From Aquila chrysaetos chrysaetos (taxonomy: Eukaryota; Chordata; Aves; Accipitriformes; Accipitridae), in the NCBI RefSeq assembly GCF_900496995.4, contig NC_044007.1, positions 70,904,742 through 70,968,741 on the forward strand: a DNA stretch of 64,000 bases, in the 5' to 3' direction. Below are positions 1-11,400 of the stretch, in pieces; position 1 is the first letter of the stretch, and every line of letters starts with the position of its first letter. The translations under genes and the position numbers were made by a program. Under the pieces are notes generated by a model, which was not told the origin of the DNA, did no database searches, and saw only the letters and a program-made list of their open reading frames with translations.

Positions 1-100
1 ACACCTTTTAACAGTGAGTAGAGCATAGTGACAGAATCCCAAAGTAACCTTGGGAAAGTTAATTTTAAAAATACTCAATTTGCTTCAAGTGCTTTAATTA

Positions 101-152
101 AAAAAAAAAACAAAAAACCAAACCCCCCCATAAACAACCCAAACCCAAACCT
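101..152. repeat. A/C-rich low-complexity tract
   Basis: An A run followed by degenerate CCAAA and CCCAAA units and a short C run. Similar tracts recur at about 13595-13650 and, as the G/T-rich complement, near 11700-11730 and 22137-22166. This is simple sequence with no coding signature. Confidence 0.6.
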
Positions 153-3059
153 CTGCTGAAATGCTGTAATACTTTAGTCATAAATTCAGACAGTAGCCTT
201 GTGGTTTCAGGTTTTTTAAGGTTGAAGGATTTAAAAGCTGCAGTTTCTTTTTTAGTGCAGCTGTGGAATTCCATGCTGCTTTTTTGGTCCTAAAAATGCA
301 TGCATGTATTTAAGTTAGGGCATTATTTAAGATCAAATTTTAAGCAATTAAGTGAGAAAATAGGAAAGATCTGAAGGCAATTTTAATGAATGGTATTGTG
401 CACACGTCTCCATAGTTCACATCTTTTTGGGTTGTCGTTATGAATTGTTGGTGTCTGAGAGCGCTTTGGAACTGTGCAAAATTAGCATATTTTGTCTTGT
501 GTTTTAATGGCTGTGTTATGCAGTCAACCTTTTGCTTTCACAGTGCTCTGTTGGTCTACAATGTTATATGTGTGATTTTATTTTTTTTCCCCTCCTGCCC
601 CGCTGCTCCCTGATTTCAACATTGGTATCTCCAGTGTAGCTCTTCTGCATGCGTTTGCACTTAATGGGGCCTCAATCTTGTTTGCAGTTGTAGCAGAGTA
701 TGCAATTTAGTAGTAGTAGAATATAATTTTCAGTACCACATATTCTGTTTGTTTTGTCTTCAAACTAACAGTTTTGCAATTCATGTTTTATGTAGTTTTA
801 ATGTACTTTAAAGGCTACTTTTTGGCATAAAGTATCATCAAGTACTAATTTTACATATTAGATATAATGCTGTCTTTAGTGGGGTATGTGATCAAAAGGA
901 AATTTGGTTTTAGCCCTTTGTCCCTATTCCCAGTTTCCCAGAAAAACCAGGCGTGTAAGGACAAGGTGCTCTGAACATCGAAGAGCCTAATCTGGGCTGA
1001 TCCCGTTTCTTCTAATTTCCTCCCCACATATTTCCCCACTGTGCAGGACGCCCCTTCTCACCTTTGGCTTGGGAAGTCCCTGACCAGTAGATTACTGGAA
1101 GCTAGGGAAGCATCCCGAGGAAGTACTGCTGCGTGCTTGCCAAGGGTGTGCTGTAAGGGCAGGGTGTTTGCTGTTGGCTACAGGATACGTAGCTATAGGG
1201 ATTTTTAGTCTGATCCCAGCAGCTGCGCTGAAGCTTCACGCACAAGGCTAGGGCTTTCAGCACTGCTTTTTCAAGTGTGCAATGTAACATGAGGTCTCCT
1301 ACTAATCCAGCTTACTGCATTCATACAGGTGGCAAACTGCCTGCTTCACATGGGAGGAGGGAAATTGGGGTTTAGAGATACTGGGAAGCAGCTGTTGAGG
1401 GCTGCCTTGGCCATTTGGAGGCTCTCCAGGCACCATCCTCTCTTAACCAGCCAGCGTTTTCAGGCACTATTGGTGAATTGGTGCCAGAGGCTGTTGAGCT
1501 GCTTTCATCTTCCCTGGAGAAAGAGTATCTGGCTGTTGTGCGGTTGTCCTGGTTCTTTTTCTGAGCTGGAGCTGCTTGTGGCCATTGCTTTGAGCTGGCT
1601 TGCAGGAGGGTGTTCACAGCCGAGCGTGGCCACTGATGCCTTTCCAGTTCTTTTGCATCCTCCTTTGGGAGGAAGAGAGTGGATGGAACGGGCTGGACTA
1701 AGTGGACCTGGACTTTACTCATGAGCTTGTCTTTTCACTGCATTGCCATTAGGGAGTAAATCCCCATGAGTAGATCTTCCTGTGCAGAATCCCACTCAAG
1801 AGTACGGACCACGGGTCTGAGAGGGGACCTGAATCTTTATGTTTGTCTTGCTGTATGGGTGGAGGTGAGAGTGTGCTGGTCATTGCACACAGACAGCTTT
1901 CTATTAACTTTTGAGGCTATACCAAACTTCATACCCCAAATTAAAAACAGTACTTACTAAGAAAAATTCAGTATTTCATGCTACAGTTGCTTCAAGTTAC
2001 ATGGCCCACAGAATGCAAAGTTATGTTTTAAAAATAAGGTACCCGATGTTGGGGTCACAGCATCTGTTTTCCTAAGGACCGTGCCCTCCCTGCTCTTGCC
2101 ACACACAGTGGCTGCTGAGGATTAGAAAATGCTGCAGAAGTTCTGAATCTCCCCCATCAGGTTGTGGTGAGGTGACAAAAGACAGCAGGACCATCCACTC
2201 AACTTCCTCCAAGTTCCCGTGCTTAACAGCGTTGAGTGTGCAAATGAGAGCAGAATGGTTCAGTGGCCACTAGATAAGTGCATATTAAAAATCATTAGCA
2301 CTGCTATAAATGCCATGAAATAAGCAATGAATGTTGCTGCAGGCAAAATGATGTCCAATTCTACAGCTGGCCAGAGGTAGTAATGATGAAGATCTGCCAA
2401 TAATTGGCCTTTGTCTTCACTTTCAAAGGAAGTAATTTTTTTTTTTTTTTTAATACAGTGGTTGAGGTTTTTTTTCCTCCAGACTTAAATGTGAACTGTA
2501 AAGGGGTGGAGATTTGATCATTCAGTTGTTTCTGTTGAACTGGAGTTCTTTGTTTTGTCTTGGTGATCTACCTAATACTGTAGTACATGATGAAGTTTTA
2601 TTTTATGGGTTCAGGAAAGAATTTAAGTCATTATGAATAACAGTGATCTCTAGCTGTGGAAAAGGGATGTCCTGTCCTTTCTGCCTTACTTTAGGCAGCA
2701 TCTCTACCAGGAATTTAATTCCAAAGTTTGACTATAAATCCCGAAAACACTCGCTCAGTAACAGCTCAACTTGCTGGCCCTGGATGCCTCTATACCTTCT
2801 AGGTGTCATGCACTGTATCGCTTGGACCCCAACAGTCCCAAGCAGCTGGATCATTACCTTGTGAGTTGTGTTGGCGTAAAGAGAAGTATTTGTGTGCCTC
2901 TTACCCGCATGCTTAGCTTCTCAGGTGTCTCCTAGAGCATGCTTACCAGCTTTCTACCATCCATCCACTGCCTTTTGTGATAGTGTGGCCTCCTATTGTT
3001 AAACCAGCTGGTTGGTTTGTGTGGGATGTGAAAAATCTGCATGCAAATTTAGATATGTG

Positions 3060-3135
3060 TCCCTTCTTTTGCGAGGATTTGAATTGTCTTGCTTCACTTC
3101 CCAGGGCAGTAGCCTAACCACTAGGCTGTAGGGCT
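3060..3135 (-). mobile_element. tRNA-derived SINE remnant (ancient amniote type)
   Basis: On the minus strand there is GCCTAGTGGTTAGGCTAC, which matches the D-arm and A-box region of a tRNA head. About 30 nt later comes ATTCAAATCC, which resembles the T-loop B box. Spacing and order fit the RNA polymerase III promoter of a SINE head such as the MIR or amniote SINE families. The copy is diverged: the acceptor stem does not close and no CCA-adjacent structure is seen, so it is not a working tRNA gene. The exact family cannot be named without a library search. Confidence 0.55.
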
Positions 3136-4003
3136 TTTTGGAATGGCACGTTTTGTCCATCTGAACAATACAAGCAGTGCAGGAGATTGATCCAGGTCTT
3201 TTATGTTGCAGGTAGGGCACTTTAACAATACATCTTAAGTAAAAGCAAGGGCTTTTGCTCCACCTCCTTTTCCTGCATCATTGCATGGGAAAGTATTGAT
3301 TTGGACTAAGCTACACTGAACTGTAAATCCTGAGGGGGAAGCGCATTTCCCGGTAAGATGAATTTACGGAGCTCAGAACCCATGACTTGGGAGCCTTCCG
3401 TTCTTCATTATTTTGTGCTGTTCAATTTAGCTGCAGCTAAACACTTGAATCATGTTACTGGATACCTAAATGCCCTTAGGTTGTATATGTATCCTAGTAT
3501 CTCAGTTCACTATAACTTTTAATAAGTAGTAGGTCCCCTAAACGTTGGGAGTAGAACAGCCCATTACAGTGTGCAAGTCCTTCCCTGGATCTTTCTTAAC
3601 ATAGTTTTCTGAAGGTTCTATTCAGCTTCGTTAATGTCTTTCAAGCTTCTGAAACCATGAGAAATATCCAACTTCCTGTTGTCTTGCATCAAAAATATTT
3701 CATAATGTTCAAAGGTACTCAGCTAATATGTGCTTAAATTTTCATTTGTGTTAATTAAGATTTTTTTTTAATTACCTTAATTTGCATCAAGCAGAAATGT
3801 GTACTCTCTTTTTATTGTATTACATTGTCATTAAGATACTGTGAAATTGTTCTGAAATTCAGACTTCCATGTCACTTTCTGCAGAGGTTAGTATTTGTAA
3901 TTATCTTAGAAAAATATTTGGTTTCAGTTATCATAAAGAGATTAAGTGTTTTAACTTTACTGCCTTTCCTGTTGCTTACACTAAATGTGTATTTGTATTT
4001 TAG

Positions 4004-4193
4004 AAACCATTTTGCCAGAGTACACCTACGTGCTTTATCTTCAGAGGAGATTGAAGCTGTCCGTCAAAAAAATTATGTTCCTATGGCATCAAAGCTCCGG
4101 TTCATTCCCAAAGCGAATGGGTTAAGACCCATAGTAAAAGTGAGCGGTGTTGTTGAAGCACGAGCATTCAGCAGGGAAAGCAGAGAAAAGAAG
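4004..4193 (+). CDS. TERT: TERT exon 4: RT motifs 1 and 2
   Basis: Begins after tattttag with one base completing an Arg codon split with the upstream exon, and ends in phase 0 before a weak donor GTTTTT. It encodes 63 codons from the end of the RNA-binding region into the fingers. SKLRFIPK is motif 1 and GLRPIVK is motif 2, which contact template and incoming nucleotide. Length 190 nt against about 181 in human as I recall, so a few residues longer. The frame stays open 48 nt into the intron (TAA at 4239-4241), so intron retention would add 15 residues and stop. Confidence 0.93.
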
Positions 4194-7100
4194 GTTTTTA
4201 TTTTCTTTATTGTTTTATGTGGGTTTGATGTAGGTAGCTAATACAGGGAGTAAGGTTTTTTGTTACATAAAACTAGTTTTAACATGGTGAACTGGGACAT
4301 TCAAATCAGAATGACTGAATGGGTCTACCTGTTGCAACTTAGCTTCTCCCTTCCCAGTGCTTAATTGCCATTAGCCTCCAATTCCAGAATCGTGTACTTC
4401 TGTTTGCAAGCCTGTCTTAAGGAAATGAGTCTTAACAGAATGGCAATGGCCTGTCAGGTAATCATGTTTTCTTTGTCTTCTCTTTCCATCCCTTTCCCTC
4501 AGGCTTGCTAACTGTGTCTGGTTGTGGTAGGCATTGGCCATCTATGGGAGCAGAAAGACAGAAATCTCAAAGATGCTCAGTATTCTGAACTAACATGTCG
4601 TATTTGTTTGGCACACCAGAGAGTGAGGGATGGATGAGTCCAAATCCCTGTTGGGATTTAGCTGAATACCGATTGTGCATGTTGATCAGCTAGTTGGCTG
4701 TGGTGCCAGGTCTGCTCAGGGGGCTGAACAGTGGTGCATTGGGTGTGTTACAGGAGAAGGTCTAAGAAGGGCGAGTAAGCTGGATCAAGGATGGTAGGGA
4801 GATAGGAAGGAGGCAGGGAATTACTGCAGTGTGGGAACGAAGACAGAACACGCAGTGCACAGAGTAATCTATTTAACAGGCCAGTTAACCACAAGACATA
4901 GTGGGAACCCAGTTTCACTATCTTGCATGACTGCATTAATTGTTTTTCCTTAAGACTGAGTCCCGTTTAGTGCACAAGATTTAAGTGTTCCCCAAATGGG
5001 TGAGAGGTCAATGGCTTCTTGGTACTTACTGTTCAGTATGTGACCCCAGCCCAGATTTACAGGGCATCAGCTAAAAGCTGTTCCAAAGTGTTATTTCTTC
5101 ATAGTCTTTCTGTGACAATCAGACTGTCAGATTTGAGAGTATGCACGCAGTGAATCTGGAAATAGCTGCAGTGCTTTAAAGGTGCTATTGCTCCTGTACG
5201 GATCTGGGATAAAGGATGACATGAATATACTGAAGAAGATGAAGGTTCAAAGTTGACCATGGTAGCTGGTCAAGTGATTTGAGCTAACCTGGCTGCTCTG
5301 GAGCTGAGAGGGGATATCTGTGTCAGCTGAAAAGTAGGAGCAATAGACTCCTGTTGGAGAGTGCTGACAAATAACTGAGGACACTAAGGTCTTCAGCTTT
5401 TAGACAGACCTCGTCTGTCTAAACTGATCACAAAGCATAGCTAATGATTTTCAGAAATCCATGAAAGAGAAGGTTGTAGTAGTGTTACCTTTCTTCTCGG
5501 ATAGTAGACTGAGACAGAGAAAAGAGTCTAGTGCAAAATGATCATCTTATTCATCAATTTAGGGCTTCCAACCTAATGGAACTGATGTAGTCTTCTCTCT
5601 CTTTTTTTTTTCTCCTCCCCGCCCCCCCCCCCCCGTCCCGAACTTGCATGGCTGCTCAGTTTGTTTCTATCATGACCTCCTTTTATCGCGCACTCTGTTC
5701 CAGTTTTTCACCCTGTACCATATCCAGCTTGTCTCTGCTCTCCACTTTACTCCTAGCATTTAAATTGTAGAAGGAAGACAATCTTCCAATTCTTTCTGTC
5801 TGACAATATTCCAGGTTTTGGAATTTGGAAGCCAGTTTAGAATTGTAGGGGTAGTCTTGGCCAGCTTCTGTAGCTCAATGCTGGAATGTATCCAGATGAA
5901 TTGCCAGAGAGAATCTCCCAAATATCCAGCGAACCAATTTCTGATTCTTGGGCAACTCTCAAACTTTGCTGCAAAATACATGGTGGAATGTGTCCAGTTC
6001 TGTGAATTTATCCTCAAATCAGTGTAGATTTTATTTTGTTTCAAAGGTTTTACGTATTTGCTTTACACCCTTCTTCCTTTTTCATTTGAACCAGTATTTT
6101 TTTTGTTTTCCATTTTTTATTTTTAATGGGAAGCTCAAAGCACTGGGCGGCAGCAGGGTTCCAAAAGATATGATTTGTCTGAGAGCTCATAGTCTTTTAC
6201 TGCATTCTGGAGAGATTCCAGCAGATCTTTAGGTTTTGCAAAAACGTTAACAAATCTGTGGATTAGACCTGTTCTGGGGAATTAAGAGGCTCGAGGGAAT
6301 TCCTTCCAACATGAAAATGAGGAGCTACTCTGACTACTGCAACTCCAGGTCTCTCAGGTCTAGTTCAAACAGGGTTTGAAACTAATCTGAATTTTCTTTT
6401 ATTGACTCACCTGCTAACACCCATATGGCCATCAGCTTTGTGAGAAGGTGAAAGCGTGCTTTTTGTGAAAAAGCAACCATCTTGGGATATGCTTATTAAG
6501 AAGGGAAGGAGGAACTTTACTGGTGATTACTTTGACCTTGCTGCTTCTATTTACCTTTGAGCTACATCTCTACCCTTTCGATTGTTTTTCTTAGGAACTT
6601 GGCCTATAACAGAAAAGATACCACTGCAATAATTCAGGAAAGCATGTTAATTTTCAGAAATCTTTGTTTTATAAACTTGTCAAAAACATTTTGCAAGATC
6701 AGCCAGTGAATGAACATAATTCCTTACCTTACGTAAAACAGTGAAGTTGGATTAAGTTGTTCTGGAGGCAGTGGCAGTAGTCCACTGAACATTTTTGGTG
6801 TGCTTTAGTTTTGCCAGCTTTTCACTGAAACCTGTAATTTATTTTTTTCAGTGCAAAAATAAATGTTTTCAGATGAATTGGAATGCTTCTGTAATTAGTA
6901 GTTTCAGTGTATCCGTATCATGATCATAATACTACTGTTGACAGTAAGAACGCTTTTATGTATACATTTTGGCGGATTTCTCTGAAGCTCTAAACTGATT
7001 CATAAGTATGCTACGTGTGCGGTTTGTTTATTTTCTTCGGTAGTATGGCTTGCCCTTTCAACATTCTTTTATTGCCAGGTCTGTCAATATTTTTTTTTCC

Positions 7101-8442
7101 TTAAGGTGTTTACAGAGCTAATCAACCTGCACAACTTCACTGCCGCTCTGGTGTAGTTTACTATTCCCATAGGTGAGAGTTAAATCTTTGCTAACGTACT
7201 TGCATAAAGTACCTCCAGAGGCTCAACTGGTGGTGCAGCTGGAGTTCGCCTAAAGTCTCTGGGTGCATGTTCTTTTTGCTGTTCTTCTCTCCAGCAGAGA
7301 GAATGAAAGGTATTTAAGAAGACACCTTTTAACTGGTGGCAGTTTTTTTACACCTTGATTTCCAAGAGTCAAGTACAGAAAAAAAAAATTTTCCATAGGA
7401 TATAAATCTACAACCTCCCCCCTTCCCCCCCCCCGCCAAAACCTCTGAGGCTGTTTTGACACTTCCAAGTAGTTTACTGAAGCTATATTCATGCTTTCTG
7501 AAAACTGCAGTTGACCAAAATAATATAGTAAATATACAAATTTAATCTCATACTTCATCTGAATGTGAAATCTATGTATTGCACAGAATTTAATACGTTT
7601 CACCATACTTTAAGGTGATTCTCTTTGGTCTCTTTTTAGATGCATCACTACAACACCCGACTAAAAAATCTATTTAGTGTGTTAAATTATGAACGGACTA
7701 TAAACACCAGTTTTATTGGCTCTTCAGTGTTTGGGAAAGATGATATCTACAAGACATGGAAGAAGTTTGTTACAAAGGTTCTTGAATCAGATGGTGAAAT
7801 TCCTCATTTCTACTATGTAAAGGTATGTCTTTTTAATTACATATTCAGACTAACTTCAAAGTAAGCTTGTGCAGATATTTTTATACCTGTAATAGGTATG
7901 ATCTGAGTGCATGATTATTTCTTTCTCAAAATAAACTTTTGTGCATACCTAACACAGACTCTGGTTGGTTTTTTAAGGGGGGGTGTCCCTGCAGTAGTGC
8001 TTCCTTTACTTGGATATTTTTCTGTTAATCTTTCTGTCATGTAGCAGCTCTTGCTTCTGCACATGCACTGGCTTTTTCAGTTACACTTATCTGGGTGTAA
8101 AAATGGGACAAAAATAGAAACTCAGATATGCTTTTAGGGCCATCTTCCCAAAGGAAAACCAGGAAAAACTCTATGCACATTTGGATAAATTCAGCATCTT
8201 TTTAAAAATAGGTCTCTTCTGTCTCAGTATCATTAGTTTCTGTTGAAAATGAACACTTGAACTCTAGTGTGTCTCCAACAAGTTTCTTCTCCCACTTGAA
8301 AATAATGAGTGCTTGTCATATCCCACTATTTGAAGGAGTTTCTTCTTAACACTTTTGTTTTTCAGTTAAGCCTAGCAGGCAACCTTTTGTGTTTGAGCTC
8401 CATTCATAGCTTTGAATTGGAGCAATTTATACAGATGTATGT

Positions 8443-8486
<44 letters not shown>

Positions 8487-11400
8487 GGTGGGGCTCCTCT
8501 CCCATGCTCTCATATGTCAGTTGTCATCCTGTCCTGAAATTACTTTCAGTGATTGTCTTGTTAACTTTCAAGCCAAACAATCATGTCATTGATGTAGTTC
8601 TCCTAAGGTTGTTGCTTCTTCAGAAGGTTTTGAATTTCGACTATGACAAGTAAAAGCAGAGGTAAGATTGCAATATGAGGTTTAGGAAAGGTGAAACACC
8701 TGGGTTTGCAGCTTTTCAAAAGCCTAAGATGTCACCTCCGTGATCACATGGAAAGGAGCGTTTCTTAAAATATTTAAACATAAAATATCAGCAATAAACT
8801 TCACTTAAATGATTGAAGGTTCAGTGTTTAGATTTAAGGTTGCATATGGTATCATCTTCTGTTAGTAACAAGAATTGTGCTAAAACTGATGGTTTGGTTA
8901 TCCCTTGTAAGGGAAAACTCATTGATGAGTGAGGAAAGGTTTTGCAGATAAGCAGTGAGTTTTTTCGTACTACCACAGTGTTTACAGTGATACTGATGAA
9001 TATATAATGGAAGATATTTCTTCTGTTTCAGGCTGATGTGTCCAGGGCTTATGATACCATTCCTCACAATAAGCTTGTGGAAGTGATTTCACGGATCCTA
9101 AACCCTGAGAAAAGAACTGTCTACTGCATACGGCGCTATGCCATGATTATGATTACCACAAGTGGAAAAGCCAAGAGGTTCTATAGGAGACATGTATGAC
9201 TTGCTGATTTCTTCTGTTTGCTGCTGTAGATATATTTCAGTCCAAGGAATATTTTTGTTTGTAGCTTTTTTTTTAAGTCACAATTTGAATTAGGCAATTA
9301 CTTCATAAACCTTTTTTAATAGTGTTGGATATTTTCCAGAGTTAGCAAAGCTTCTTTTTACTCTGTACTTTTTACACTTTTTACTCAACGTTAGTAAGAA
9401 TAAAGATAAATGTGTTGTGGAAATAGAGATATGTGAGGGAGATATTTCATTTTAACAATAGCAGAATTGTTGGATTAAAATAATGCAATCAGGCTGGCCC
9501 TTCGACCTTCACTGAATAAAAGAGTCTGGTACTGAATTTTCTACTGCTTTTGTCATTTATTTCTTTACACTCAATATATAGGTTTCTACTTTCAAGGATT
9601 TTATGCCAGACATGAAGCAATTTGTGTCCCAGCTTCAGGAGAATGCCTCATTGCAAAATGCAATAATAGTTGAACAGGTAAATATGGGGAGGCTTCTTTT
9701 CAACTGAAAAAGAAAGCTACCGAAGAATTGGAGGAAGATTGGGATTTTTAATTGAATGTACATATTATGTGCTGACACCACCTCTCTTCTAGTTACCCAG
9801 CACCTTCTGTAGAAAGTTTTTTGTCATCTCTTCTTTGATGTTTATAACAGGCTGTTAGTGTTCAGTGGAGGAAATGCACCAGGCAAGAAATCTGACAAAA
9901 TGTCCTGCTAGACTTTTTCCAGATTTTCTCATTGTTGTCTCAAGCTTTCATTTTAACCAGTGTTTTCTTTTTCCTTTCCTAATTCCATTGTTTGTTGCAA
10001 CAGGTCTCAAGTGAGAAATTAACTATCTAGTAAAGAAGGGCTTCAACCTGCCAAGATTGATAAGAATGAGCTCTTCTTCAGAGGAGTTAAAATGCAGCAC
10101 AAAACAAGAGCAACTCCTGTATTTTTTTGTTTAAAGAGATTTCTCACTTTCAGTGAATTAAAGTACGGTTAAAAATGATATGTATTTTAAATTTACTCCA
10201 GCTGACGCTTTGTTACAAGAAGCAAGGACCTTGTGTTCTTTTAGTTCTTGTGCTGCAAAGAACTGTGCTAATTCCAAATGTTTGTTCTCAAGACTTCCTT
10301 CTGTGCAAGGAGCATGACAGAGGCATTAGAAGTAGGTGGTATGCTCAAATCAGTTTCTTAATACATTGAATTGCTTGGCATCATGGTCTTCCATGATAAC
10401 AACCTACAACATTCCTGAGCGTCAGATGATCAGACAGGTATTTTTTCATAGGCTACTTCCTCTTGAAATTTTTTTTTTTCCTAAACTTGTCAGTGGAAAA
10501 TTTTGACGTAGGATAATCTATGCTTCTAACATGCAAGTAAAATGATCTTGTATATCTGTGGACATAGGAGTAGAATATACAGTGTGGGTGGTGCACAATT
10601 ACAGGATCCTACAAGGTGCAGAGAGCCTAATGAGTACATGGATGAAAATGAAAACTAGCTGGATCTCTGATGATGTGTATGTAGGGTTTTGTTTTGTTGT
10701 TTTTTCCAGTACACAGCTGATTTTGGTAACTATGCTAGATATTACATGAACAGCAGCATTCTATTTCAAAGTATTTTACATTTGAAAACGATTTGTATGT
10801 GCGTGTGTGTCATTACTTTAAAAAAAAAAAAGTATTCTGAGAAAAGTATCATGTCAGCCTAGTTGTCTGTACCACAGGTGCCTCGCATTAGCTTTTCAGT
10901 ACAAATAACCATGGTCTCACATGGCTCTATCAAAAGCTGGGTGCATTTGTCTGATATCTAATCTATGCAAATGGGAAGTAATTTTGCTTTATTTCTCATG
11001 AAGTCATTGTTAAAGGGATTTAAACTGCTCTAAATGATTTTTTTATTACACAATTTTTAACAAAAAGCTTCATAAATATTGGGTGGACAGTCATGCATGG
11101 AATCGTTGGTAATACGTGGCAAAGAACGTGTTCTGCAGCAGAACTGGCAAGTGAGCGTATCTATACTTGCGGAATCTTAAAGAACTTGACAGTTACAGAA
11201 ATTGCCCTACGGGATAGAAAGTGGCCAAAAGAGCAAGGTCTCATACATCGTAATAATCCAACATAATATACCTAGCACTTTAAAAAGTGGGTTTAGATGT
11301 TATATTTGACTATTTTCCCATGTAACGCCAATCAAGACTGTTTTTTTTCTAAAGCAAAACAAAAAAAGGAAGTGTACCATTTACTTGTTGGATGTGAGCA

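Larger units (their letters stand above)
1..4003 (+). other. TERT: TERT intron 3 (3' part)
   Basis: No coding exon is recognisable here. I looked for the exon that should precede 4004 (the conserved region before motif 1, with TTFQKNRLFFYR in human) and did not find it, so the window opens inside an intron. It holds an A/C-rich low-complexity patch at about 101-152, a T run near 2438-2452, and a tRNA-derived SINE remnant at about 3060-3135. Open frames such as the one at 1329-1724 have no recognisable family signature. Confidence 0.8.
4194..7639 (+). other. TERT: TERT intron 4
   Basis: About 3.4 kb. It contains a perfect hairpin at 5399-5423, a 13-base C run at 5622-5634, a C run near 7423-7434 and scattered T runs. 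No exon with RT or other family similarity was found on either strand. Confidence 0.8.

Noticed and set aside
1329-1724. 131-codon frame in TERT intron 3 (with a 116-codon frame on the opposite strand)
   Set aside because: No family signature or splice context; a long overlapping frame exists on the other strand, as expected for a chance GC-richer patch.
3060-3135. A functional tRNA gene on the minus strand
   Set aside because: A and B boxes are recognisable but the acceptor stem does not pair and the arms are incomplete; a SINE remnant fits better.
7640-7864. Open frame starting MHHYN at the beginning of TERT exon 5, as a separate small gene
   Set aside because: It is an internal TERT exon: an AG acceptor directly precedes it, a GT donor lies at 7823, and the residues match the TERT fingers.
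8309-8653. 114-codon frame with a Tyr-Ile repeat
   Set aside because: The repeat is the translation of the TA microsatellite; no coding evidence.
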